NCBI GenBank assembly: GCA_003574685.1 | Contig: QOCQ01000019.1 | Span: forward strand, 54,310 to 118,309 | Reading direction: 5' to 3' | DNA length: 64,000 nt | Source of the DNA: Rhodospirillaceae bacterium SYSU D60007 | Lineage (GTDB): Bacteria > Pseudomonadota > Alphaproteobacteria > Reyranellales > Reyranellaceae | Shown: positions 10,885 through 22,942 of the stretch, piece after piece | Position numbering within the stretch: position 1 is the first letter of the stretch | Layout: every line of letters starts with the position of its first letter | Program-made: the position numbers and the translations under genes | Notes under the pieces: model-generated | What the model was told of the DNA's origin: nothing | What the model saw: the letters and a program-made list of their open reading frames with translations, nothing else | The model's database searches: none

Positions 10885-12141
10885 ATGTCCGTTGCTTCTG
10901 CCTCCGGCGCCTATCACTCCCCGCTGGTCAGCCGCCGCGAGGCGGACATGATCCTGGCCGGCGCGGCGCTGATGATGACGCTGGCCATGGGCATGCGCCA
11001 GAGTCTGGGGCTGTTCCAGACGCCCGCGTCACAGGCGCTGGGAATTGCAGTTTCCGACTTCGCCCTGGCGGTATCGATCCAGCAGGTCGCATGGGGCGTC
11101 ACGCAGCCCTTCGCCGGCGCGCTGGCTGACCGCTACGGCACGCGCTGGGTCGGCGTCGCAGGCAGCGTCATGTACATCGCGGGGCTGTGGCTCACGGCGA
11201 CGGCGGAGAACGCCGCGATGATCACGCTGGGCGCCGGCGTGCTGATCGGCACGGCGCTCTCCTGCACCTCCGCCGGGGTGACGGCCAATATCGCCGCCCG
11301 CGTCGTGGTGCCGGCGCGCCGCACGCTGGCGTTCGGCATCGTCTCGGCGGCAGGCTCCATCGGCGCGCTGCTGACCGCGCCGCTGGCCGATTTCCTGATC
11401 AAGGCGGATGGCTGGCGCACCGGCCTGTTTGCGTTCGTCGCGCTGGGGCTGGTGATGATCCCCGCGGCGCTGGTCGGCGGCCGTGCCGACAAGCTGCCCA
11501 ACAGCACCGCGCACGACCGCGAGCTCACCTTCGGCGGCGCCCTGGCAGAAGCGGGCCGGCATTCCGGCTATGTCGTGATGGCCTGCGCCTACTTTGTCTG
11601 CGGGCTTCAGCTCGTATTCCTGACCACTCATCTGCCGACCTATCTCGCGAGCTGCGGCCTCGATCCCGGCTACGGCGCCTGGGCGCTGGCCCTGATCGGC
11701 GGCTTCAACATTATCAGCTCATGGGGTTTCGGCTGGCTGGGCGACCGCTATCCCAAGCGGCTGCTGCTGGGCCTGCTCTACCTGCTGCGCTCGCTGGCGC
11801 TGGCGGCCTATTTCATGTTCCCGCCGACGCCGGTCAGCACGCTGCTGTTCGCCGCCGTCATGGGGCTGCTGTGGCTGGGCGTGATCCCGCTGGTCAACGG
11901 GCTGGTCGCCCAGATCTTCGGCCTGCGCTACCTCTCGACGCTCACGGGCATCGCGTTCCTGAGCCACCAGACCGGTTCCTTCCTCGGCGCCTGGGGTGGC
12001 GGCTACATCTTCGACGCGCTGGGCACCTACGATCTGGCCTGGAAGGTCGCCGTCCTGATCGGACTCATCGCAGGCACGGCGCAATTGCTGATGAACGACC
12101 GGCCTACCGCGCGCGTGGCGGCGGCACAGGCCGCCGAATAG
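10885..12141 (+). CDS. MFS transporter
   Basis: A 418-aa major facilitator with about 12 helices. The GALADRYGTRWVGVAG loop between helices 2 and 3 fits the MFS DRxGxR signature, and GWLGDRYPKR is its counterpart after helix 8. The composition resembles the oxalate/formate-antiporter or monocarboxylate-like branch, but the substrate cannot be read. The ATG at 10885 follows a weak site. It lies after the TRAP operon and before a toxin-antitoxin pair. Confidence 0.9.
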   Translation: MSVASASGAYHSPLVSRREADMILAGAALMMTLAMGMRQSLGLFQTPASQALGIAVSDFALAVSIQQVAWGVTQPFAGALADRYGTRWVGVAGSVMYIAGLWLTATAENAAMITLGAGVLIGTALSCTSAGVTANIAARVVVPARRTLAFGIVSAAGSIGALLTAPLADFLIKADGWRTGLFAFVALGLVMIPAALVGGRADKLPNSTAHDRELTFGGALAEAGRHSGYVVMACAYFVCGLQLVFLTTHLPTYLASCGLDPGYGAWALALIGGFNIISSWGFGWLGDRYPKRLLLGLLYLLRSLALAAYFMFPPTPVSTLLFAAVMGLLWLGVIPLVNGLVAQIFGLRYLSTLTGIAFLSHQTGSFLGAWGGGYIFDALGTYDLAWKVAVLIGLIAGTAQLLMNDRPTARVAAAQAAE

Positions 12142-12165
12142 TGCCTTGCGCTTGCCGATTCGGAG

Positions 12166-12189
12166 GTTATAATTAACGTTATAACTAAC
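12166..12189 (+). promoter_or_regulatory. tandem 12-bp operator of the toxin-antitoxin operon
   Basis: GTTATAATTAAC is followed immediately by GTTATAACTAAC: two direct copies with one mismatch. Each has GTTA/TAAC dyad arms. The block ends 10 bases before the antitoxin GTG and contains the only AT-rich stretch nearby. Antitoxins of the AbrB fold bind their own promoters, so autoregulation here is a reasonable inference. It may overlap the -10 element (TATAAT-like). Confidence 0.75.
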
Positions 12190-12199
12190 GGAGCGCCGC

Positions 12200-12424
12200 G
12201 TGCTTAAGGTCAAGGTCACCACAGTAGGCAATTCGGTGGGTGTCGTGCTGCCGAAAGAAGTGCTGGCGCGGCTGCATGTGGTCAAAGGCGACACGCTCTG
12301 CGTGACCGAAACTCCCAATGGCATCGAGCTGTCGCCATATGATGCCGGGTTCGAAGCCGACATGGCGGCGGCGCGCAAGGTCATGCGGCGGTATCGCAAC
12401 GCGCTGCGTGAGCTGGCGAAGTGA
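12200..12424 (+). CDS. AbrB/MazE-fold antitoxin
   Basis: A 74-aa protein. Residues 1-45 have the SpoVT/AbrB swapped-hairpin pattern (VTTVGNSVGVVLPKEVL, VVKGDTLCV), which dimerises and binds DNA. Residues 50-74 (DAGFEADMAAARKVMRRY) form the charged helix that would wrap the toxin. It starts at GTG 12200 after GGAG. Its stop overlaps the toxin's start (GTGA), a standard coupling for such pairs. Role inferred: neutralises the neighbouring Doc toxin and represses the operon. Confidence 0.88.
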   Translation: MLKVKVTTVGNSVGVVLPKEVLARLHVVKGDTLCVTETPNGIELSPYDAGFEADMAAARKVMRRYRNALRELAK

Positions 12425-12819
12425 ATGACGCCGGCTGGCGCTGGCTGGGCACGAAGTCAGTCCTTGCGATCCATGCCGAACAGCTCGCGGAGCATGGCGG
12501 CAGCGACGGCGTGCGCGACATTGCCTTGCTCGAATCGGCGCTCGCCCGCCCCCGGAATGTCGCGGCATACGGCGAGCCCGATATTGCCGCGCTGGCGGCG
12601 GCCTATGCCTACGGTATTGCGCGCAATCATCCCTTCGTGGATGGCAACAAGCGCACCGCGCTCGTGACGTCGGTGACGTTTCTTCTGCGCAACGGCTTTG
12701 ATTGTCATGCAACGGAAGCGGAGGCGGCCCTGACCTTTGTCGCCCTGGCTGCCGGCCAGCTCACGGAGGAGGCATTGGCAGCCTGGTTCCGGCAGCACGT
12801 GAAACCTGACAGATCTTGA
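12421..12819 (+). CDS. doc: Fic/Doc-family toxin (Doc)
   Basis: A 132-aa Fic-fold protein. The active-site motif is H70-PFVDGNKR, the Doc form of HxFx(D/N)GNxR, with NKR rather than NGR; Doc of phage P1 phosphorylates EF-Tu rather than AMPylating it. The N-terminal IHAEQLAEHGGSDGVRD and LLESALARPRN are the usual Doc blocks. It starts at GTG 12421, overlapping the antitoxin stop by 4 bases. All the key residues are present, so it is probably active. The pairing of Doc with an AbrB-fold antitoxin instead of Phd is a known variant. Confidence 0.9.
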   Translation: MNDAGWRWLGTKSVLAIHAEQLAEHGGSDGVRDIALLESALARPRNVAAYGEPDIAALAAAYAYGIARNHPFVDGNKRTALVTSVTFLLRNGFDCHATEAEAALTFVALAAGQLTEEALAAWFRQHVKPDRS

Positions 12820-12927
12820 CAGTTTGGCCTCATACTGTGGATAGCGCTGCCCTACGCCGCAGTGGCGGCGGGCAGCCCGCTTGCAGATAATCCCCGGCCC
12901 CCTGTGGCCGGACCATCGAACGACGAC

Positions 12928-15819
<2,892 letters not shown>

Positions 15820-15939
15820 CCGAAAGCGGATGGGCTCCCGAGCGCAGCGAAGGATTTCCCGCAGCCGCCTGTCGGTTCCGCCAGTTCCTGCACGTCATGA
15901 TACCGTGGCCGCCAGCGGCGGCGATCATGGGAGGGCAAG

Positions 15940-16296
15940 ATGGCGAAGTTCCTGTTGCTGCTGCGTGACAATCCGGACGGATTCCGGAGCCTGCCGCCCG
16001 CCGAGATGCAGCGCATCATCGGGGAGTACCGTGCCTGGGCCGAGGGGCTGCGGGCGCGCAATCAGTTGCATGGCAGCAACAAGCTGACGGACGATGGCGG
16101 CAAGACGATACGCCACAAGGGCGGTGCCCTGGTCGTGATGGATGGTCCCTACACGGAAACCAAGGAAGTGATCGGGGGATACTTCCTGATCGAGGCGCCC
16201 GACTATGCAGCCGCACTCGATCTGGCCCGCACCTGTCCCCATGTGCGGGCCGACAACGACGGCAGCATCGAGGTTCGGCAGATCCAGGAAATGTAG
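15940..16296 (+). CDS. YCII-related (DGPF) protein
   Basis: A 118-aa single-domain protein of the YCII/DGPF fold. It starts KFLLLLRD and contains the defining DGPYTETKEVIGGYFLIE. These proteins often sit beside ECF sigma factors; none is found here. Function is not known; a ferredoxin-like dimer acting as an enzyme or ligand binder is the usual guess. The ATG at 15940 follows GGGAGG. Confidence 0.88.
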   Translation: MAKFLLLLRDNPDGFRSLPPAEMQRIIGEYRAWAEGLRARNQLHGSNKLTDDGGKTIRHKGGALVVMDGPYTETKEVIGGYFLIEAPDYAAALDLARTCPHVRADNDGSIEVRQIQEM

Positions 16297-16352
16297 CGCT
16301 GGCGCGCAGCGAGCCGGAAAAGCGCTTCCCACGGCGTCGCCTCGCGTGACCC

Positions 16353-17408
16353 TCAGGCGTCGACCTGCAACACGCGCGTAACCCGGATGGCGGCATCGCC
16401 CCCGGCTTCCCAGCCGGCGACGCGGAGCGCGCCCGTGGTGGCGCAAAGCTCGGTGGTCAGCCGGGTGAAGGGATTGATGACGGGCGGCTTTGCCCAGCCA
16501 AGCGCCGTGCCGTCCTGCCCTGCCCAGGCATCCAGCGCCGCCTGCCGGCGACGATTGTTTTCGGCTGGCTGGCCGGTGCCGCAGACGCGGCCCTCCCAGC
16601 CACGCTGTTCGTCATGCCAGTTGTTGGCCACCGCGGCAATGTTGGGAAAGAGCCGCGCAGTCGTTTCCTCGCGTTCGATCAAGGCCAGCTCGTCGCGCCG
16701 CGTGCCGACAAGCGTAAAGAGGACGGGCCGTGCGACAGGCGCCGTGCGCAGCAGATCGCGCGCCTGCTCGAACGTGGCACATGTCTCGAACACGCGCCGC
16801 AGCAGATGATCGGGCAGTTCCCTGCGCGAGCCGGCCAGTGCACCCGCCGCATTGATCGCGTAGTCGGTCCAGCGCAGCCAGTCGGCCGTGGTGCGACGGC
16901 GCAGCGGCGCCTGGTTGATCGCCGCCGCGAACCGGCCCGGCGCCACAGCGGTCAGCACGCCAGCAAAGCCCGGCCAGGTGACATTCAGGTAGTCGCCGGC
17001 AGGTCCGCGCTGACGAGCCACTTCCACAAGGCGGCCAAGGCCGGGGAAGGGCCAGTCCAGTGTGCGCCGCAGCCGCGGGCCCTGTGCGCCAAGATCGATC
17101 AGCGCGGTACAGCCGAACAGGTAGGCGCCGTGCAATAGCCAGGTTCCCGGTCCCGGCACGGCGCCGGCAATGGCCTCGATGTCACCGACATAGGCCGAGC
17201 CCGAGCGCCGCATCCACCGCCGCACCAGCGGGTCGGCGACACGCGCCATCAGCCTGCCGGCCGGCAGCCAGCCAAGGCAGGCCGCACGAACCGCCTCGAC
17301 CCGCGCCGGCCACTGGCGCGCGTATCCCGCCGGACCGCCGCCGCGAAGATCGACGAGAGGCACCGGCTGCAGTGCCGCGTCCGCTTCCGGAAGGACGGAT
17401 ACACCCAT
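16353..17408 (-). CDS. C45/acid ceramidase-like Ntn hydrolase
   Basis: A 351-aa protein with the layout of self-processing Ntn hydrolases of the choloylglycine/acid-ceramidase/C45 type. The segment LFGCTALI places a possible nucleophile at C100, followed by RTLDWPFPGLG, the equivalent of the family's RNLDW block, and later NVTWPGFAGVLTA. NRRRQAALDAW lies near the end. If this is right, the precursor would cleave before C100, and the mature enzyme would hydrolyse an amide such as an N-acyl amino acid or penicillin-type amide. It starts 6 bp after the RidA gene's stop and is probably co-transcribed with it. No signal peptide is visible. Confidence 0.6.
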   Translation of the reverse strand: MGVSVLPEADAALQPVPLVDLRGGGPAGYARQWPARVEAVRAACLGWLPAGRLMARVADPLVRRWMRRSGSAYVGDIEAIAGAVPGPGTWLLHGAYLFGCTALIDLGAQGPRLRRTLDWPFPGLGRLVEVARQRGPAGDYLNVTWPGFAGVLTAVAPGRFAAAINQAPLRRRTTADWLRWTDYAINAAGALAGSRRELPDHLLRRVFETCATFEQARDLLRTAPVARPVLFTLVGTRRDELALIEREETTARLFPNIAAVANNWHDEQRGWEGRVCGTGQPAENNRRRQAALDAWAGQDGTALGWAKPPVINPFTRLTTELCATTGALRVAGWEAGGDAAIRVTRVLQVDA

Positions 17409-17414
17409 GAGCGG

Positions 17415-17801
17415 CTAGACGCGGGCCGCCACGACCTCCACCTCGACCAGCATGTCGGGGCTCGCCAGCCCGGTGACGATCACAAGCGTCGAGGCCGGCA
17501 TCGGATCATGGACGTACTTGTCGCGTATCGAACGATAGGCGCCGATGAAGCGCGAGTCGGTGAGATAGCCGTTGATCTTGACGATATCGCCGTAGCCCAT
17601 GCCGGCGCCGCGCAGGATGGCGCCGATATTCTTCCAGACCAGATCGCATTGCTTCTCGATGCCGGCCGCGATCTTGCCCTTCGAGTCGACGCCGACCTGG
17701 CCCGAGACGTAAAGCGCGCGCTGCCCGGGCGGCAGCTCCACCGCGTGGCTGTAGCGGCCCATCAACGTGACGCCCTTGGGATTGTGACGCTTGAGCGGCA
17801 T
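17415..17801 (-). CDS. RidA/YjgF-family protein
   Basis: A 128-aa protein of the RidA (YjgF/YER057c/UK114) family, trimers that hydrolyse reactive enamine/imine intermediates. Seen: ALYVSGQVGVDSKGKI, the block NIGAILRGAGMGYGDIVKIN and the C-terminal PASTLVIVTGLASPDMLVEV. The canonical Arg of RidA in the CRAR motif is not evident (VTGLASPD), so this may be an Rid subgroup with other activity. The ATG at 17801 follows AGGAG. It forms a two-gene unit with the Ntn hydrolase downstream. Confidence 0.88.
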   Translation of the reverse strand: MPLKRHNPKGVTLMGRYSHAVELPPGQRALYVSGQVGVDSKGKIAAGIEKQCDLVWKNIGAILRGAGMGYGDIVKINGYLTDSRFIGAYRSIRDKYVHDPMPASTLVIVTGLASPDMLVEVEVVAARV

Positions 17802-17918
17802 GGCAATGCTCCTCCCCCTGTGACCGGGTACGCTTCCGTGGCTGGACGGCCGGTTGCGCCGCCATGACCTGCGCATTATGTGTTCGCGCGTACGCTGTCT
17901 GTCCCCGGGATGTAAGCC

Positions 17919-19298
17919 GTGTCCGGCAATTTGTTCAACCCCGTCCACGTCATTGGCGGCGGGCTGGCCGGCCCGGAAGCCGCCTGGCAGCTTGCCCGTG
18001 CGGGTATTCGCGTGATCCTGCACGAGATGCGGCCGCAACGCGGCACCGATGCGCATCTCACCGACCGGCTTGCCGAGCTCGTCTGCTCCAACTCCTTCCG
18101 TTCCGATGATCGCGACTACAACGCCGTCGGCCTGCTGCACGAGGAGATGCGCCGTGCCGGCTCGCTGATCCTGCGCGCCGCTGACGCCCACAAGGTACCG
18201 GCGGGTGCGGCCCTGGCCGTGGACCGCCACGGCTTCTCGGCGGCCGTGCAGGCGGCGCTGGAGGCCGAGCCGCTGCTCGAGATCCGCCGCGAGGAGGTTG
18301 CGGGTCTGCCGCCGGCGGACTGGGACCAGGTCATCATTGCCACCGGGCCGCTGACGTCGCCGGCGCTGGCGCAGGCAATCCTTGATCTGACCGGCGAGCG
18401 CAACCTCGCCTTCTTCGATGCCATCGCACCCATCGTGCACAAGGAGACGATCGATTTCGGCACCGCCTGGTTCCAGTCGCGCTACGACAAGGCAGGGCCG
18501 GGTGGCGGCGGCGCCGACTACATCAACTGTCCGCTGGAGCGCGAGCAATACTACGCCTTCGTTGATGCACTGCTCACAGCGGAGAAAACCGAATTCAAGG
18601 AATGGGAGCGCGACACGCCCTACTTCGACGGGTGCCTGCCGATCGAGGTGATGGCCGCGCGCGGGCGCGATACCCTGGCCTTCGGTCCGATGAAGCCCAT
18701 CGGCCTGACCGATCCCCGTACGGGACGCCGGCCTTTCGCAGTGGTCCAGCTTCGCCAGGACAATGCGCTCGGCACCCTCTATAACATGGTCGGCTTCCAG
18801 ACCAAGTTGAAGCACGGCGCGCAGACCCGGATCTTCCGCATGATTCCGGGACTGCAGAACGCCGCGTTTGCCCGGCTGGGCGGACTGCACCGCAACACCT
18901 TCATCAATAGCCCGCGGCTGCTTGACGGGATGCTGCGCCTGAAGGCGGAGCCGCGCCTGCGTTTCGCGGGACAGATCACCGGCTGCGAGGGCTACGTGGA
19001 AAGTGCCGCGATCGGCCTGCTGGCGGGCCGCTTCGCTGCCGCCGAGCGGCGTGGACTGCCGCCGGTGCTGCCGCCGCCGACCACGGCCTTCGGCGCGCTC
19101 CTGGGCCACATCACCGGTGGTGCGCTGGACGACACGTTTCAGCCGATGAACGTCAATTTCGGCCTGTTCCCGGACGTGCCCGCGCCGGCAGGCGCGCGAC
19201 GTCCGCTGCGCGGCAAGGACAAGAAGCTGGCGCTCACACGCCGCGCGCTCGGCGATCTCGACTCATGGCTGGGGACCGCCCGCGCCGCGGCGGAATAG
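17919..19298 (+). CDS. trmFO: tRNA (uracil-5-)-methyltransferase, folate/FAD-dependent
   Basis: Forms ribothymidine at position 54 of tRNA using methylene-tetrahydrofolate and FADH2 (459 aa). The N-terminal FAD motif is [16 protein letters not shown], followed by the family's [11 protein letters not shown] with its conserved cysteine. [29 protein letters not shown] and GHITGG near the end are typical. The start is GTG at 17919. It converges on nrdJ, with a hairpin repeat in the gap. Confidence 0.97.
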   Translation: MSGNLFNPVHVIGGGLAGPEAAWQLARAGIRVILHEMRPQRGTDAHLTDRLAELVCSNSFRSDDRDYNAVGLLHEEMRRAGSLILRAADAHKVPAGAALAVDRHGFSAAVQAALEAEPLLEIRREEVAGLPPADWDQVIIATGPLTSPALAQAILDLTGERNLAFFDAIAPIVHKETIDFGTAWFQSRYDKAGPGGGGADYINCPLEREQYYAFVDALLTAEKTEFKEWERDTPYFDGCLPIEVMAARGRDTLAFGPMKPIGLTDPRTGRRPFAVVQLRQDNALGTLYNMVGFQTKLKHGAQTRIFRMIPGLQNAAFARLGGLHRNTFINSPRLLDGMLRLKAEPRLRFAGQITGCEGYVESAAIGLLAGRFAAAERRGLPPVLPPPTTAFGALLGHITGGALDDTFQPMNVNFGLFPDVPAPAGARRPLRGKDKKLALTRRALGDLDSWLGTARAAAE

Positions 19299-19311
19299 GA
19301 TTTCCGTCTTC

Positions 19312-19339
19312 CCTTCTCCCCGCGAAGGCGGGGAGAAGG
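19312..19339. repeat. solo hairpin unit of the A-like family
   Basis: CCTTCTCCCCGCGAAGGCGG followed by GGAGAAGG forms one strong hairpin between the convergent trmFO and nrdJ genes. The same unit forms both ends of the element at 39531. It could stop transcription from either side, though no T-run follows. Confidence 0.75.
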
Positions 19340-19371
19340 GAATACGGTTCAGCGGAGGCAACCGGATGAGA

Positions 19372-22300
19372 TCAGCCGCAGCGGGAATAGCCGCAGGACA
19401 GGCAAAGATCGCAGCCGTCGCGGTGCGTCAGTGCCGCGGCGCCGCATTGCGGGCATTGGCCCAGCCGCAGACCGACTGAACCGCCGGCGCCGCCGTCGCC
19501 CATCTCCACCTCCGCGCCGGCGATGGCCACGGCCTGCGGCTGCGTCAGGGTCAGGGGCTGCTGGTCCGGGGCCAGGAAACCGATCTGGACGAGATGTCGC
19601 TCGATCACCGTGCCGATGGCGGCCAGCAGCGACGGCACGTAGCGGCCCTCCATCCACTGGCCACCGCGCGGATCGAACACCGCCTTGAGCTCCTCGACCA
19701 CGAAGGAGACGTCGCCGCCACGGCGGAACACGGCAGAGATCATGCGCGTGAGCGCTACGGTCCAGGCGTAGTGCTCCATGTTCTTGGAGTTGATGAAGAT
19801 CTCGAACGGACGGCGCCGGCCATCCTGCACGATGTCGTTGAGCGTGATGTAGATCGCATGATCGCTGCCTGGCCATTTGATCTTGTAGGTGCTGCCGGGC
19901 AGTTCGGCCGGACGCTCCAGCGGCTGGGCAATGTAGACCACACCGTCCTTCCCGGCCGGACGCTGCGCCGCCGCGCCGCCGCTTGCCGCCTCCGGCGCTG
20001 CGGCCGTCAGCACGGCGCCGGTCACACGGTTCGGACGATATGTCGTGCAGCCCTTGCAGCCCAGGCGCCAGGCCTCGGCATAGACATCCTTGAAAGCCTC
20101 GAAGGAAATCGACTCGGGCAGGTTGATGGTCTTGGAAATCGAGCTGTCGATGTATTTCTGTGCCACCGCCTGCATCGCCAGATGTGCCGCCGGCGGCAGC
20201 GTCTGTGCGTCCACGAATGCGTCCGGCAGCCTCGCGTCCGGGCCCTTGAGGTGTCGGAACAGGCGCCAGGCGTAGTCGGCCACTTCCTCCGTCCGGCGTG
20301 AACCGTCAGGCAAAGTCACCGCGCGTTCGTAGGTGAAGGCAAACACCGGCTCGATTCCCGACGAGACGTTGTCGGCCAGCAGCGAAATCGTGCCGGTCGG
20401 TGCGATCGAGTTCAGCAGCGCATTGCGAATGCCGTAGCGCGAGATCGCCTCCCGCACATCGGGCTCCATCGCGCGCACCGTCTCGCCCGCCAGATAGCGG
20501 CGGTCGAACAGCGGAAAACTGCCCTTTTCCGCCGCCAGATCGGTGGAAGCGAGGTATGACAGCCGGCGCAGCGCCGCAAGCCATTCCCCCGTGAGCCGCA
20601 CCGCCTCGGGTGAGCCATAGCGTACGCCGCACATGACCAGCGCATCGGCCAGCCCGGTCACGCCCAGACCCATCCGGCGCTTGTTCTGTGCTTCCGCCTG
20701 CTGCGCCGGCAGAGGAAAGCGGGACACGTCGATGGCGTTGTCCAGCATCCGCACCGCCAGGGGCACCAGCTCTTCCAGGGCTCCCATATCGAGCGCCGCG
20801 CCGTCCTCGAACGGGTCTTTCACGAGACGCGCCAGATTGATCGATCCAAGCAGGCAGGCACCGTAGGGCGGCAAGGGCTGCTCACCACAATTGTGGACGT
20901 AGAGCCCGTTGGCATCGAAGGCATTGACGCCCGGCACGCTGACATCGAATACGTCCTCGACACCGTCGGGTTCAATGGACGCGACGTGCGCAACGAAACG
21001 CGCGCGGTTCGGCTGCCGGCGGTAGGCGGATATCAGGGCCTTGAGGCGCGCCGCCTTGGACGCGTGCATGAAGCCCACCATTTCCGCGAAGCGCTGCACG
21101 TTGCCGTTCGCGACGACCAGCTCGTGCTGCTCCTGTATGGCATAGCTTTTTACGCTGCCGCGGCCATCCGGCATCGGCCGCATGCCGGAGGCGCGCCGCT
21201 GCCGGTAGATCGTCGACACGATGCCCAGACGCAGCAGCATGCGCTGAACGGCTTCGAGACGCGGCAAGTCGCTTTGCGCCAACCGGACGCTGACACCTTT
21301 CTCCTGCGAGCCGGTGACCGTCCCGTCGCAATCGAAGAAGCCGCGCAGGAAACTGCGATAGAACGCGCTCGACGCCTGCTCCATGCGGGGCGTGATGCTC
21401 TTGTCGCCGGGCGACATGCCGACATCCAGTGCCAGCCGCCGCAGCGCACCGGTCGCCAGCCGCAGCTCCTGCCTGCCAGCGACTTTGACCCAGCCGGAAA
21501 AGTCTGACCGGTGCGGCAACTGCCGAACCGCGGCTACGGCTGCGTCCATGATCGCCGCCGCATCCGGATCTGCCTGGGCGCCACCCGCGACAGCGGCCTG
21601 CGGCCATACCGACAGCACCGCCTTGTCGCTCTTGAGCGTGCCGTCGCCGATCAGCAGGCCCAGCAGGTAGCCCTCAGCCTCACCGAACGCGCCCGCCCAT
21701 TCGGTCGCCGCACGGTGATCGTGCAGCACCACAAGATCACCCACCCTGAGATCGCCGGCAGCGCGCCACGCCACTTCCTGACGCCAGCGCGTCTGCAGCG
21801 ACACGACACGCACCAGATGATCCGGCGTCAGTCTGAGACTGTAGCCTTCGGTCGTAGCAACTCTCAGAACAGCCTTGCGTCCTGTCAGGAAGAATCCGCC
21901 GGGTGCCGTGGGATGGACGGCGCCGTCGACCAGCAGTGTTGCGGGCTGATTGACCAGATCACGAACCTGGCGAGGCCCGCTACTGGTGTGCACCCATGTA
22001 TCCGCCGTCACGCACGGGTTGGTTGCGCTGATGGATTCGCAGTAGGCGAGGTTGTTGGCGCGGTTGATGCGGTCGATGAAGATCACGCCCGGTTCGGCCA
22101 CCTCGTAGGTGGCGCGCATGATGCGGTCCCATAGCGCGCGCGCCCGCACGCTGCGGAACGTGCGGCCGCCGAACACCAGCGGCCACTCAGCATCGGCCTC
22201 CACCGCCTGCATGAAGGCATCGCTCGCCAGCACCGAAAGATTGAAGTTGCGCAGACGGCGCGCATCGCGCTTGGCGTCGACGAACGCCTCGATGTCGGGG

Positions 22301-22839
22301 TGATCGCAGCGCAGGGTCGCCATCATGGCGCCGCGGCGGGAGCCGGCACTCATGATGGTGCGGCACATGGCGTCCCAGACGTCCATGAAGCTCAGCGGGC
22401 CGGAGGCGTCGGCGCCCACGCCATGAACGGGTGCACCCTTGGGCCGCAGCGTCGAGAAGTCGTAGCCGATACCGCCGCCGCGCTGCATCGTGAGCGCAGC
22501 TTCCCGCAGGTGCTCGAAGATGCCCGACATGTCGTCGGGAATGGTCCCCATGACGAAGCAATTGAACAGCGTGACGTCGCGGCCTGTGCCGGCGCCGGCC
22601 AGAATGCGGCCCGCCGGCAGGAACTTGTGATCACGCAGCGCCTCGTAGAAGCGGGACGCCCATCGTGCGGGCTCGCGCTCGTTGGCCGCCAGCGCGTCCG
22701 CGACCCGTCGCCAGGTGTCTTCGATCGTGGTGTCCACCGCCACGCCTGCGCCCGCGTCAAGGCGATACTTCATTTCCCAGACGCGCTGGGCGATCGGTGA
22801 TGGCGGCAGGGAGAACCCGTCCATGGAACTACGCGGCAT
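19372..22839 (-). CDS. nrdJ: B12-dependent (class II) ribonucleotide reductase with intein
   Basis: Reduces ribonucleotides to deoxyribonucleotides using adenosylcobalamin. The 1155-aa precursor holds a 375-aa intein (residues 276-650), leaving a spliced protein of about 780 aa. Extein landmarks: FNCFVMGTI (residues 92-100), RGGGIGYDFSTLRPKGAPV, and ATNP joined to CGEQPLPPYG, which restores the NPCGEQ radical-cysteine motif. After it come LLNSIAPTGTISLLADN (substrate-binding P-loop-like block) and a C-terminal zinc ribbon CPQCGAA...CDLCLSCG. The start ATG at 22839 (MPRSSMDG) lacks a clear ribosome site; the ATG at 22824 is an alternative. No cobalamin riboswitch or clear NrdR box is seen upstream. 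Confidence 0.96.
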   Translation of the reverse strand: MPRSSMDGFSLPPSPIAQRVWEMKYRLDAGAGVAVDTTIEDTWRRVADALAANEREPARWASRFYEALRDHKFLPAGRILAGAGTGRDVTLFNCFVMGTIPDDMSGIFEHLREAALTMQRGGGIGYDFSTLRPKGAPVHGVGADASGPLSFMDVWDAMCRTIMSAGSRRGAMMATLRCDHPDIEAFVDAKRDARRLRNFNLSVLASDAFMQAVEADAEWPLVFGGRTFRSVRARALWDRIMRATYEVAEPGVIFIDRINRANNLAYCESISATNPCVTADTWVHTSSGPRQVRDLVNQPATLLVDGAVHPTAPGGFFLTGRKAVLRVATTEGYSLRLTPDHLVRVVSLQTRWRQEVAWRAAGDLRVGDLVVLHDHRAATEWAGAFGEAEGYLLGLLIGDGTLKSDKAVLSVWPQAAVAGGAQADPDAAAIMDAAVAAVRQLPHRSDFSGWVKVAGRQELRLATGALRRLALDVGMSPGDKSITPRMEQASSAFYRSFLRGFFDCDGTVTGSQEKGVSVRLAQSDLPRLEAVQRMLLRLGIVSTIYRQRRASGMRPMPDGRGSVKSYAIQEQHELVVANGNVQRFAEMVGFMHASKAARLKALISAYRRQPNRARFVAHVASIEPDGVEDVFDVSVPGVNAFDANGLYVHNCGEQPLPPYGACLLGSINLARLVKDPFEDGAALDMGALEELVPLAVRMLDNAIDVSRFPLPAQQAEAQNKRRMGLGVTGLADALVMCGVRYGSPEAVRLTGEWLAALRRLSYLASTDLAAEKGSFPLFDRRYLAGETVRAMEPDVREAISRYGIRNALLNSIAPTGTISLLADNVSSGIEPVFAFTYERAVTLPDGSRRTEEVADYAWRLFRHLKGPDARLPDAFVDAQTLPPAAHLAMQAVAQKYIDSSISKTINLPESISFEAFKDVYAEAWRLGCKGCTTYRPNRVTGAVLTAAAPEAASGGAAAQRPAGKDGVVYIAQPLERPAELPGSTYKIKWPGSDHAIYITLNDIVQDGRRRPFEIFINSKNMEHYAWTVALTRMISAVFRRGGDVSFVVEELKAVFDPRGGQWMEGRYVPSLLAAIGTVIERHLVQIGFLAPDQQPLTLTQPQAVAIAGAEVEMGDGGAGGSVGLRLGQCPQCGAAALTHRDGCDLCLSCGYSRCG
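20890..22014 (-). mobile_element. intein with LAGLIDADG homing endonuclease in NrdJ
   Basis: Protein-level selfish element in frame within nrdJ. Block A begins at C276 (CVTADTWVHTSSG) and block B has LTPDHLVRV with the conserved His. Blocks C and E are GYLLGLLIGDGTL and FLRGFFDCDGTV, both with acidic residues, so the endonuclease may be active. Blocks F/G read VFDVSVPGVNAFDANGLYVH and end in HN (N650) before C651. First residue Cys, penultimate His, terminal Asn and a +1 Cys make a complete class 1 splicing set. The +1 Cys is the host enzyme's own radical cysteine. Confidence 0.96.
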
Positions 22840-22942
22840 CCGTTGTGCGCAGGAAACTGTAACCTAGTTGCGAGATCCCGAAAGATCAATGTTCTATTTC
22901 TGTTCTTTTATGGTCAGTTGCTTATCAACACCTCACTGCCGG

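Noticed and set aside
12820..12927. LexA box upstream of uvrA
   Set aside because: The alphaproteobacterial GTTC-N7-GTTC pattern is not found in the gap; one GAAC alone is not enough.
22840..22942. Cobalamin riboswitch or NrdR box before nrdJ
   Set aside because: The gap is only about 100 bp and I see neither the B12-box core nor a convincing NrdR dyad.
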